The position numbers and the translations under genes were made by a program. The notes under the pieces were generated by a model. That model ran no database searches and had not been told where the DNA came from. It saw nothing but the letters and a program-made list of their open reading frames with translations. From NCBI GenBank assembly GCA_029204045.2, contig CM055077.1, positions 12,166,584 to 12,230,583 on the forward strand: a stretch of DNA of 64,000 nucleotides, read 5' to 3'. Positions within the stretch are counted from its first letter, which is position 1; each line of letters begins with the position of its first letter. This document shows, piece by piece, positions 55,384 through 64,000 of the stretch. This DNA comes from Tillandsia leiboldiana. Lineage: Eukaryota > Streptophyta > Magnoliopsida > Poales > Bromeliaceae.

Positions 55384-55717
55384 ATGGTGATCACTTGGAT
55401 TATTTTCCTACTTGCTGCCATGGTACATGTCAAGGATACTGCCAAGCCTAAGAAGGCTAAGAAAGCAAAGAAGACTAAGGATGATTCCGACACGGAGTCG
55501 GAGACGGAATCAATTGACTGGGATAACCTCGAAGTCGAGCAAGCTGCTCCCATTATCTCCAAAGGAAAGCAACTGCTGAAGCTTCAAAACCTACTGCAGC
55601 TGAAAAAGGGGAAAGCGCCAATGGAACCAAGTCCAATTGGAACAAAAAGAAAAACTTGTGCAAGAAAAAGAGGCAGTGCTCAGGGAATTACCATTGAGGA
55701 ACCAGTTGCTAGCCAGC
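55384..55717 (+). CDS. Envelope-like protein, N-terminal part, cut by the gap
   Basis: ATG at 55384 opens 111 codons before the N gap. Residues 2-15 are hydrophobic (WIIFLLAAMV), followed by a run of lysine/alanine/proline and an acidic stretch, the same build as the 490-residue protein at 13749-15221. Sequence similarity to it is low over the first 80 residues and becomes recognisable near PIGTKRK. The remaining part (about 1.1 kb by comparison) must lie in the gap. Function unproven. Confidence 0.65.
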
Positions 55718-55817
55718 NNNNNNNNNNNNNNNNNNNNNNNNNNNNNNNNNNNNNNNNNNNNNNNNNNNNNNNNNNNNNNNNNNNNNNNNNNNNNNNNNNN
55801 NNNNNNNNNNNNNNNNN
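55718..55817. other. Assembly gap, 100 N
   Basis: Placeholder gap. By comparison with the minus-strand Sirevirus it hides about 2.2 kb: most of the envelope-like ORF, the polypurine tract and the first 345 bp of the 3' LTR. Confidence 0.95.
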
Positions 55818-56812
55818 GAGCGATCCGGATCAGGCTTCGCAATCCGGATCCCGAACGTTGATGTTTGGTGAACTGTATGAACGATCCGGATCAAGCACTT
55901 CGATCCGGATCCCGAACCTTCATTTTTCTGGAACTACCTGACTCGTTACGACGATCCGGATCACAGCTAATCCGATCCGGATCGCCGTCCGTAAAATTTC
56001 CAGAAACGGTAGGTTTTTGATTCTTATCTCCTTCCTAGGGTTTCTAACCTATAAATAGACCCTATGACTCTTTTTCTAGGGTTAATCCACATAGCCGTCA
56101 TATTCATATATTATTTTATACGGCTCTAGATCCACATATAGAGAAGAATGGAAATCATTAGAGAATACTCTATGTTTCTTCATCTATATTGATTAGTTTG
56201 ATTCTAGGTTTTCATACTCACATCTTGAGTTGAATCAAACTAATGAATACTTAGATGGTATTTCCGATCTATCTTTGATCTAAGTATTCGGCGGATCATC
56301 ACCACCAAAAACAACGATTTACCCCAGAAATCGGCGCGTGGATTCGCGTGTCCTTGTGGATTCAAGGTTCAACCGCTCTCGTGGATTCGGATCGAGGCAC
56401 GTTCGTGGATTCGAAGGGTGCTATTGGGTGAAGACCGTGGACTCGGTCGGACGTCGTGGATTCGACGTTGGACGCCGTGGATTCGGCGTTGGGCGCAGAT
56501 CGTGGATTCGAGAAGCGTCGCGGAGCGAGCGGAGAAGATCCTCTAGGAGCGTATGGAAAAGGTTGAGTCGTAAGTGTGTACGGTAAATCACCTTGTACGT
56601 GTCTTAATTTTAGTGGATTTCTGCCGTGTTATCGGTCCCGTGGTTTTTTACTCCGGTGATGGAGTTTTCCACGTAAAAATCTTGCGAGTTATTTTTATTT
56701 CCGCATTGGGTTTTTATCGCAACGATTTTTGAGTGTTTATACGTTTACACCTATTCACCCCCCTCTAGGTGTTTTTTCCCCTATTTAGATCCTTATTACA
56801 TATAACCCAACA
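55818..56812 (+). repeat. 3' LTR of the plus-strand Sirevirus, 5'-incomplete
   Basis: 995 bp aligned without indels to 47614-48608. Includes the last six palindrome sites (55822-55983) and the TATA box (56050-56057). Followed by the target duplication ACTTG. Confidence 0.95.
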
Positions 56813-57828
56813 ACTTGAGCTCGACAGAGTGCGCGGATACCCTTGTCCTCGTTGGGGTCGCTCCCCTCGAGTGCCACGTCCGGGGTGGGTCTGCACTTTG
56901 GTATCGCGACTTGTCGACGCCGTCCCTCTGACTAAGCCAGTTTTGGCAGTTACGGACACAGTTCCTCTGGCTGAGCCAGTTTTGGCAGCTACGGACATAC
57001 CTACGTCAGTCCGGTCCTCCGGGATGTAACGGCAGTAGGTAGGCGCAGGTTTGACTGGACCCGAGGAGGCAGTCAGGGACATTGGGTGATCTTAGTTGAG
57101 GGTTAGTGGATGCACCATATTACCATCTGTTCTACTCTTTGAGCATCTAGATAGGGGCATAGTAGCTGTAGAGTTATTCTTTTCCAGCTCTTTCCTTCAG
57201 TATTTCATATTGTTACTTTATGCCTCTAGTAGACTTAGTGGGCAGACCGTTGGGCTTGTGGGCGGCACCCACTGAGAACTACTGTGGGATGTAGTTCTCA
57301 CACCCGTCGTGGTGTATTTTTTCCCCAGGGACTTCTACTCCTGTTCCTGTTGCTCCTGTTGCTGATCCTTCTGACCGAGGCGAGGGAGTCACGAGCTAGT
57401 TCCCTACCCGTCGTTGGAGTGTAGCGGTACCCCTTCGGAGGAGAGCTTCAGTAGATTAGTTATTTTTCCTCTGTTGAGAGACCTTTGTTGTGAGGTATAG
57501 AGTTGTATTTTACTTTACAGTTTGAGAGACTGATGTAGTGAGGACATTTTATGTATTGAGAGCCTGTACGCTGATGTATTTATTGGAGATATCTCCCTGT
57601 TGAGTTCTGAGTTTTGTATTAGAGGAGTTTGTATATGATCGTATTTGGGAGATGGACATTATATCTTTATTTCCAGTTGTACAACAGATTATTTTACTTT
57701 CAACTCTGATATCTGTATAGTATAGTTGATCTTTTGCAGGTTAGTCGCTTCGTCTATACGGGGCTTCCCGTATGGGCGGCGGATCTGTTGGCGAGCCCGG
57801 GTCGTAGTTTCGACGCCGGGGCGTGACA

Positions 57829-60062
57829 GATTAGAGTGGTATCAGAGCGTAGGTTGTAGGTCATGGTGGACTTAGAAACCCTAGGCTTGTGGTTGGACAT
57901 TAGGATGACTACGTGAGAGTCGTGACTTTTAGCGAGAGTCCTGATTGAGTTATATACCTCTCCCATGAGACGGGATGAGTGATTGGCATGTTATTCTCCT
58001 AAGCGATTATGTTGGCTGCAGACAACATAATGTTATAGAATGGATGACATGTCTTAGACTTTCGCTGGATTGGGTCGTTTGGTTGTGTGTCCTGATGTTT
58101 GTTATTGTGCAGTGGACTACGATGCCCCTGAGACGTCGTGTAGTGAAGAGGGCACATCCCGCATCTGATGAGTAACCCGAGCAGCGGAAGGCAGAGCTAT
58201 CAGAGCAGAGCGAGACCCAGGAGTTATGGATCCAGATGGCACGGATGTCGGAGGCTGTCCGATGCCAGGAGGAAGCCGTGGAACGTTTGATGCGCTTGTT
58301 GGAGCAGAGAGCACAGCTAGTTGCAGTACCGCTTGAGTGTCCTCCAGCTCTTTCTTCCTATGCAGTGGCATATTCAGTTGTACCAGCGGCACCGATGGAG
58401 CGAGCAGCCCCCTCCGTGCCGACAAGTAGTGCCGAGGCACCGAGGCAGGGTGGATAGCGGTTAGTAGATGAGCTTGGGACATTATCGATCGATGGAGCCA
58501 GTCACGGCAGTCTGAACCATCCCGATTCATTGGTTTGAGTTGGAGCCTTTAGAGGCAGGATTGGGGTCGGTGGTGATGGAGAGACTATTTGAGAGCCTCC
58601 CTGTGCTTGGGAGTTTATGCAGTCGTTGAACTGCGCGCTCCAGGTTTCGAGGGACGAGGCGCATAGGATATATGTAACTGGGAATGGATTGCGCCAGGGT
58701 ACCTTTCAGTTTAGTTGGTCCCACCGTTACGGATTATTGACGCTTCGATGGAGTAGGCGTGGTGTATGGAGCGTGGCGTTGCAGTTCCTTTGGATTGGGA
58801 TCTGCCGCGAGAAGCGAGTTCTGGATTTTGGTGCTTCGCGCCGGGTGATGGAGGATAGATCGGTCGGCAGAGACATTGCTAATTTCTCTTTCCAGGGTAG
58901 CGGATTTTGAGATGCCAGAGATCGGGTAGACCCCGATGGCAGCATCAACACCTACATCTGAGTGGCGCGGCGGTAGCATAGATTGGTTGTCTACGGAAGA
59001 CCGCATTTGTCACCCCAGTGTGAGCAGAGGCAGACTGAGCGACGACCACCTACATCGAGATGAGTCTGTACCGCCCGGTTGGAGGACGCTACGGCAGTGG
59101 ACCAGGTTGTCGCGGGCATGATTTGTTTACAGCAGTCTGAGTTGAGTGTTTTTGGCTTTCCTGTCTGGACTGGAGGTAGAGTTGTTACCACGTGCACTAG
59201 AGGTACAGGTTCCTGTTGGTGTTGTGCATGTGGAGGAGCCTAGTGGATTGTGTCCAGTATAGTGGAGACTTGGAATTATACCGGCAGGTGTTACGGATCA
59301 GTGACAGCTCCACGACTCAGATTGAGCACGCGGGATGGACCAGTTGGTGCGGTATCGTGCAACTGCTGATTGTGGATTGAGGACAGTGACCTTCCGCGAG
59401 TTGGACATCAGGAGTTCATTTTCTCAGATCACCGGGGTATCTTTCCTGTAGCTGTGGCTTCAGCGGTTTTGGGGTTAGGTGCTACTCTTTGAGCGTAGGT
59501 GACGATTAGGACGTGAGGTTGTGTCCTTAGGGGTCACGTTTAGATCGTAGCTTCCGTTTTGTAGCCACGGCAGGAACGACTTCAACACTTCTCTCCCTTT
59601 TCTCGCCCTTGTGCTGAAATTTTCGAACAGGGCGAAAACTTCGAAAGGCTGCTCCAGAAATGGAGACGGTGCCCGAACCTGTTCTTGTTTTATTGGGGCG
59701 AAGGCACTGGTCCTTTCAGAATTTTCGGACTTTTTGTTAATTTCAGCCGTTTTCTAAATTGAGAGTTGTGGTTGACGGCCTTCCTGCTGGTGGGGCCTTT
59801 ACCTTTCTTGTTGGTTGTGTAGGCGTAATTCGTGTAGTTTCGGATGAGTAGAGTTGGTCGTTCTCCCTTGTCCTCTGTCTTTTGGAATTCTTGAGGTTTT
59901 TCCAGCTTTTGGACTCCTTGCCCGTGTGGACTCGCTTCACGGAGTGTGCGTAGCGACTGGGGAGCTGGAGAAGGTGTTGATGGATACTTCCCTTTGGCTT
60001 TGGAACTCCCCTTTTGAGCCGTGTTAGTTTCGAGGACGAAACTATCTTTTAGTGGGGGAGGA
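57829..60062 (+). other. Family A internal region, copy 2 (non-autonomous)
   Basis: 2234 bp, from the primer site (57837-57848) to the polypurine tract (60051-60062), very similar to 41970-44205. It carries the same broken gag start and no pol. The next two bases (60063-60064, TG) are the only trace of a third LTR before element D. Confidence 0.8.
58122..58459 (+). pseudogene. gag: Gag N-terminal relic, family A copy 2
   Basis: An MPLRRR-type start, TAA at 58173-58175 in the same place as copy 1, then open in frame to a TAG at 58457-58459. No zinc knuckle or downstream pol. Confidence 0.6.
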
Positions 60063-60064
60063 TG

Positions 60065-62573
60065 TGTCACGCCCCAGGCTCCAGCGGAAGCCTACCCGGC
60101 ACGTGCACAGACCCGCCGTGTGCACAAGGTACCCCCCGGTACACACAAGGCGTCTACAACAACAAAGCGGAAAGGAAGCAATAAACATATCCTACTAGTA
60201 GTCAAAACACAACACAACTAAATAAACATAAAATAGGAGAGTAGATAACAGCTATCATACAAGAAGTTAAAATCCATTACACAAATGTGGTCCTCTCAAA
60301 CATAACCTATCAAAATACATGGGTGGTTTCTATGCCAAAATACACGAACACCTCTCCAAGAAAAACAAAAGAAAAGGTGCCCTGAACCACCTCGAGTGGT
60401 GCGACGGGGATTAGCTAGCTATGCGATAACCCCTTGCCACGATCCCGAGCCCCTCCCGCTGCGGATGGCTCTGAAAAACAACAACCCAAATGGGGTGAGA
60501 ACTATTAATCAATAGTTCCCAGTGGGTAAGCTGCCGAGAGGAGCGAAATACACCACTAGGTCAACTGAGGCATAAGATAGTAAAACTGCTGAAATAAAAT
60601 GCAGGTAATAAACAACTGAAGTAAAGTGAAGTACTCTACTACTATCATGCCTCTATGCTCATGTACAAAGTAATGATGATATGAATCTATCATGTTATCA
60701 TAATGTCCAACTACAATGAGTAGTATTATATAGGTGGTGTCCAATGTCAAGTTTGCTATCATGTATGCCCACTACCAGGAATGTATCATCTACGTGATAT
60801 TTCAATGTCAAGTTTAATTAACTTAATCCTTTTCTCTTGAAGACTTTCTTTGAGTCTAAGCTTGAGCCACGCCTCATGGTCCCGTGGTGGCACCCCCCCA
60901 AGGAGCTATGCCAATCCAACGGCGTCCCAATCGGCACCCAATCCCGCACGGCGATCATGATGTCGCAAATGGCCAACTCCGGAGTGCCGGCTTGGAGGGA
61001 GCGACCCTACCAAGCATGTGCGAATGAGCACAAACGGTAAGCAAGCAAGTCTCGATCATCGTGTCTGAAACACGGAATAGCAAGTCATCGTGTCTAAAAC
61101 ACGGAATAGCATCATCGAACTTTAGGTCGGGGTATAGTATCTCAAGTGTCAATGTTTCATATACAATATTAACATTATCTTGCATAATGAAAGAGTAAAA
61201 CATTTACAAGTTGTCCTCATGTCTCAAACATGGAATCTAACTATTTCATCTTGATTGTACAAGTTTAGAAGTTTTCTACTTGTATCTCACAACACTAGAT
61301 GGCCCAATGTCATAATGTCTAATTACACATGATCAAGTGTTTAACATGTCCCAAAAATTCTATAACAGGTATAGTTATTCTATATTCATATCCAAAAGCT
61401 TAAGTTCACGAAAATTCCTATTCAATCCCCCCTTAAAGTGCCCATGCACCTACAATGTTTACCTCTACTACATAGAGTATGAAATTTTCTACACATGAAG
61501 GGGTTCAAATGCATGATCATAAATCATGATAAATCAAACAATGCATGTTTAATATAGCAATGATGCCCTAAAAGTCTATAGAAGACATAGGGGGAGTTCA
61601 CCCATTTCGGTGAGGTCAGACCCACCGGAAAGTTGCCAAATCCTTGTGAAGGATCCCAACCAAGAAGCCCACACTTCCTCTTATGCCCTAAGAGAAGTTT
61701 TCAATGGGTTAAAACATCACAAAACCCTAATCACAAAATCCCTTAAAATTATAAGGAAAATAAGTGGAAAATACCTTAGGTTGAGGGATTTTGCTAAATC
61801 TTGTAATCCAAACAAGAAAAGCTTCAAAACCAACCTACAAGAGTGTTCTACACCCATCAATTCCACCCCAAAAGCTAGGAATCAAAAAGCCCCAAATTAA
61901 ACCCTAGTTTTCCAAAAGCTAGGTTTTCCCCCAAAAATCCCAAAAGAAAGGGAAGAGAAGTGTTCCAAACCTCTTTAGCTCAAATCCCACCTTGGAAAAG
62001 CAAGGGATAGGAACTAGAGCTCCAAACTTCCTTCTTCTTCAAGTTCTAGCCTTCCTCCAAGCTCTTGTAGCAAGCTTCAATGGTGGAGAAGAGGAGGTTG
62101 AAGAAGAATCCAAGTAGAGAGATGGGTTGGAGAAGGAAATCCAAGATTTCTCCCTCTCACTCTCTCTCTCTCTCTAACACTTTCTCTTACTCTCTCCAAA
62201 ATAAGAGGAAAAGAGAAGGTGAAGAGGGTTAAAAACCCTCAAGTAACAAAATCCCCAAAGCCCCCTGCAAGAAATGTTATTACATTTCTTACTGTGCTGT
62301 CCAGACCCGAACGATCCGGATTGCCCCCAATCCGATCCGGATCCCGAACGTGGAATTTCCAGTTTCGCGCGGACGGTCCGGACTCTCCCGGGACGGTCCG
62401 GACCCCGAAGCCAAAAACCTCAAATTTTCAATTTTTTGAAAATTTCTGATTTGCACCCAAACTCTCCGGAAACCTTCTAGAGCCTTCCGGAAGCTTACAA
62501 AAACATTATAAGGGTATCATTCGACCCTCTACACACTCGAACTTCGCAATTTGCTAAAGTTCAGTGTACTACA
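60065..62573 (-). repeat. Family D 3' LTR (2.5 kb)
   Basis: Reads TGTAGTACACTG...CTGGGGCGTGACA on the minus strand. U3 holds four TCCGGA-centred sites (62315-62402). A GA-rich leader (CT on the plus strand at 62148-62180) lies downstream of a TTTTTAA box near 62229-62236. Unrelated in sequence to the A, B and C LTRs except for the last bases. Confidence 0.85.
62313..62403 (-). promoter_or_regulatory. Two pairs of TCCGGA palindromes in the D LTR
   Basis: GATCCGGATT (62313), GATCCGGATC (62334, followed by CCGAACG), then two copies of GGACGGTCCGGAC (62371 and 62391). TCCGGA core starts are 62315, 62336, 62377 and 62397: 21 and 20 bp within pairs, 61-62 bp pair pitch, as in the Sireviruses. Confidence 0.75.
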
Positions 62574-62610
62574 TTCACCCCTCCTAAAAAGGAGTTTCGT
62601 CCGCGAAACT
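62574..62610 (-). promoter_or_regulatory. Polypurine tract and hairpin of family D
   Basis: On the minus strand AGTTTCG-CGGA-CGAAACT (7-bp inverted repeat) precedes TTTTTAGGAGGGGTGAA and the LTR start TGTAGTAC. Confidence 0.75.
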
Positions 62611-62624
62611 AGAAGTCAAGTACC

Positions 62625-64000
62625 TCAAGTCTCCAGCAGAAAAAGATGAGGGAAACGCTCCTGCAGCGCGCTCTCCAGCTCCCACGTGGCCTCGCGATCC
62701 TCGTGATTGCTCCAAAGTACCTTCACATAAGGTATCTCGCGATTCCGAAGTTTCTTCACCTCACAAGCCAAAATCCTCACCGGTTGCTCCTCAAAGCTTA
62801 AGTCCTCGCGTAGTTCCAACGGGGCGAAGTCCACCACATGAGATGGATCAAAAACATACTTCCGGAGCGTCGAAACATGGAACACATTGTGCACTCCCGA
62901 TAGGTTAGGTGGTAGAGCAAGTCGATAAGCCACCGGGCCAATACGGTCCAAAATCTCAAAAGGTCTAATAAATCGGGGACTTAGCTTCCCTCGGATGCCA
63001 AATCTCTTGACTCCTCTAGTCGGCGATACTTTTAGGAAGACATGGTCTCCAACTTGAAATTCCAAATCACGCCGACGCTTATCCGCATAACTCTTTTGTC
63101 GACTTTGAGCTGAAATCAAACGTTCTCGAGCTAGTCGAACCTTGTCTTCGGCCTCTTGAAGTACATCGGGGCCTAAAATCAATCGTTCTCCCACCTCACT
63201 CCAATGAAGAGGTGATCGACACTTTCTCCCATAAAGAGCCTCGAATGGCGCCATCTTGATACTTGCTTGATAACTATTGTTATAGGCAAACTCGGCCATC
63301 GGTAGATATTGATGCCAACCACTCTGATAATCCAAAACACATGCTCTGAGCATGTCCTCCAAGATTTGTATGGTTCGCTCGGACTGCCCATCACTCTGGG
63401 GGTGGAAAGCTGTACTGAAATCCAACTGCGTGCCTAGGGCCTCGTAAAGGCTCCTCCAAAAATGAGATACAAATCTTGGATCTCGATCGGAAACTATAGA
63501 AACAGGCACTCCATGCAATCGCACAATCTCATCAAGGTACTTTTGTGCAAGCTTCTCTCTAGACCAAGTAGTATGGATAGGGATAAAATGAGCAGATTTG
63601 GTTAACCTATCCACGATCACCCAAATAGCATCATGCCCAGCCTGAGAGCGAGGCAATCCAACAACAAAATCCATGGTGATCCTCTCCCACTTCCACACGG
63701 GAATGGGTAAGCTCTACAACTTGCCTGCGGGAAGTCGGTGCTCGGCTTTCACTTGTTGACATGTCAAGCATTGAGCCACAAATTTTCCAACATCTTTCTT
63801 TATGCCGGGCCACCAATAAAGCAACCTTAAGTCCTTGTAAATTTTGGTGCCACCTGGGTGAAGAGAATAAGGTGCTCGGTGTGCTTCCTTCAGGATCTCT
63901 TCTCTGATCTCCAAATCCGCCGTTACACAAAGTCGACTTCGAAAACGAAGTACGCCATGATCGTCCACATGAAACTCACCTGCTCGGCCATCCACAAGTG
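62625..64000 (-). pseudogene. pol: Chromovirus integrase with chromodomain, one nonsense codon
   Basis: The minus-strand frame enters at the window edge. Upstream part: the H2C2 zinc finger (HRAPYSLHPGG...CLTCQQVKAEH, about 63890-63750). TAG at 63714-63716 interrupts it directly before SLPIPVWKWE, where CAG (Gln) is the usual codon, a C-to-T change. Downstream, 357 residues are open: catalytic Asp (TMDF), Asp (SDRDPRF) and Glu (QSERTIQ) with 35 residues between the last two, the GPY-type region, and a chromodomain-like end (VKVLWSNHEDREATWELESAL). Integrase inserts the DNA copy; the chromodomain is thought to steer insertion into heterochromatin. Reverse transcriptase is beyond the window. 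No ATG follows the stop in a useful position. Confidence 0.88.

Larger units (their letters stand above)
47269..56812 (+). mobile_element. Sirevirus-type Ty1/copia retrotransposon, plus strand
   Basis: 5' LTR 47269-48608, primer site 48611-48622, gag-pol 48642-53753, internal promoter-like array and leader intron, envelope-like ORF from 55384 into an N gap, and a partial 3' LTR ending at 56812. The target duplication ACTTG is at 47264-47268 and 56813-56817; the unoccupied equivalent is at 40955-40959. By eye the shared 995 bp of the two LTRs differ at about eleven positions with no indels, so the insertion is young. gag-pol carries two in-frame stop codons, so this copy cannot make the polyprotein unaided. 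Confidence 0.95.
44206..57828 (+). repeat. Family A LTR2, interrupted by a Sirevirus
   Basis: Starts TGTGAGGACCCG and ends CGGGGCGTGACA. About 4.07 kb once the Sirevirus (47269-56812) and one target copy are discounted. U3 is GC-rich, with GGC repeats (44490-44530). A TATA-like TATTTAAA lies at 45016-45023, in a setting like that of LTR F. The right end is followed by a second primer site and internal region, so this LTR is shared by two units. Confidence 0.85.
60065..64000 (-). mobile_element. Autonomous-type chromovirus (Tekay/Del-like gypsy), family D, truncated by the window
   Basis: On the minus strand: integrase end of pol (from beyond 64000 to 62625), polypurine tract, 3' LTR 62573-60065. 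Integrase at the end of pol, after RNase H, is the gypsy order, and a chromodomain-like C-terminus marks a chromovirus. It is inserted two bases inside the start of a family A LTR; GGATG (60060-60064) is the expected target duplication. The 5' half and 5' LTR lie beyond the window. Confidence 0.88.

Noticed and set aside
60556..62449. Short frames in 60.5-62.5 kb as possible host genes
   Set aside because: The stretch is bounded by TGTAGTAC...GTGACA ends and a polypurine tract, so it is the LTR of element D; no frame has a known domain.

Overview
This is plant nuclear DNA made almost entirely of nested LTR retrotransposons. I see no host gene, rRNA, tRNA gene or bacterial-type operon. The signs are two Sirevirus-type Ty1/copia elements (plant-only lineage, initiator-Met-tRNA primer site, GGGGGAGA polypurine tract, envelope-like ORF after pol) and several Ty3/gypsy elements of Tekay/Del chromovirus type with very long LTRs, TGTCACRCCCC...GGGGCGTGACA-type ends and the GTTTCGAGGACGAAAC block before the polypurine tract. 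The host is probably an angiosperm with a large, repeat-rich genome; the species cannot be told from this window.

Layout. 1-1994 is unclassified repeat-like DNA. 1995-4333 is a truncated minus-strand gypsy LTR (family F). Family B, a minus-strand non-autonomous gypsy (LTR 4334-8775, internal 8776-10956, other LTR from 10957), is inserted in F. A complete minus-strand Sirevirus (11629-22798, target duplication GGTTA) is inserted in the second LTR of B, which resumes at 22804 and stops at a 100-N gap (24551-24650). Family C follows on the minus strand (partial LTR 24651-26736, internal 26737-30079 filled with minisatellites, LTR 30080-33921). C sits in the internal remnant of family E, whose LTR is about 34451-37557. 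An unclassified stretch and a Sirevirus LTR remnant (38077-39033) lead into a plus-strand LTR-internal-LTR-internal array of family A: LTR1 39034-41969, internal 41970-44205, LTR2 44206-57828, internal 57829-60062. A plus-strand Sirevirus (47269-56812, target duplication ACTTG, second N gap 55718-55817) interrupts LTR2. From 60065 to the window end a minus-strand autonomous chromovirus (family D) shows its 3' LTR and the integrase end of pol.

How the parts work together. The Sireviruses and D carry enzymatic genes, though every copy seen is damaged (nonsense codons, or a deletion removing protease). A, B and C have LTRs of about 3.8-4.4 kb and internal regions of 2.2-3.3 kb without recognisable pol. 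They look like LARD-type passengers that would need enzymes from a D-like chromovirus.

The most interesting signal is regulatory. Each full Sirevirus LTR has five pairs of the palindrome GATCCGGATC (about 20 bp within a pair, about 60 bp between pairs) upstream of its TATA box. The same paired layout recurs, three pairs long, in front of a second internal TATA box that precedes a leader intron and the envelope-like ORF. The layout appears again in the LTR of the unrelated gypsy element D. The envelope-like ORFs of the two Sireviruses diverge sharply just downstream of the predicted splice acceptor, while the flanking promoter, intron and pol are nearly identical. All boundaries, counts and identities were read by eye.
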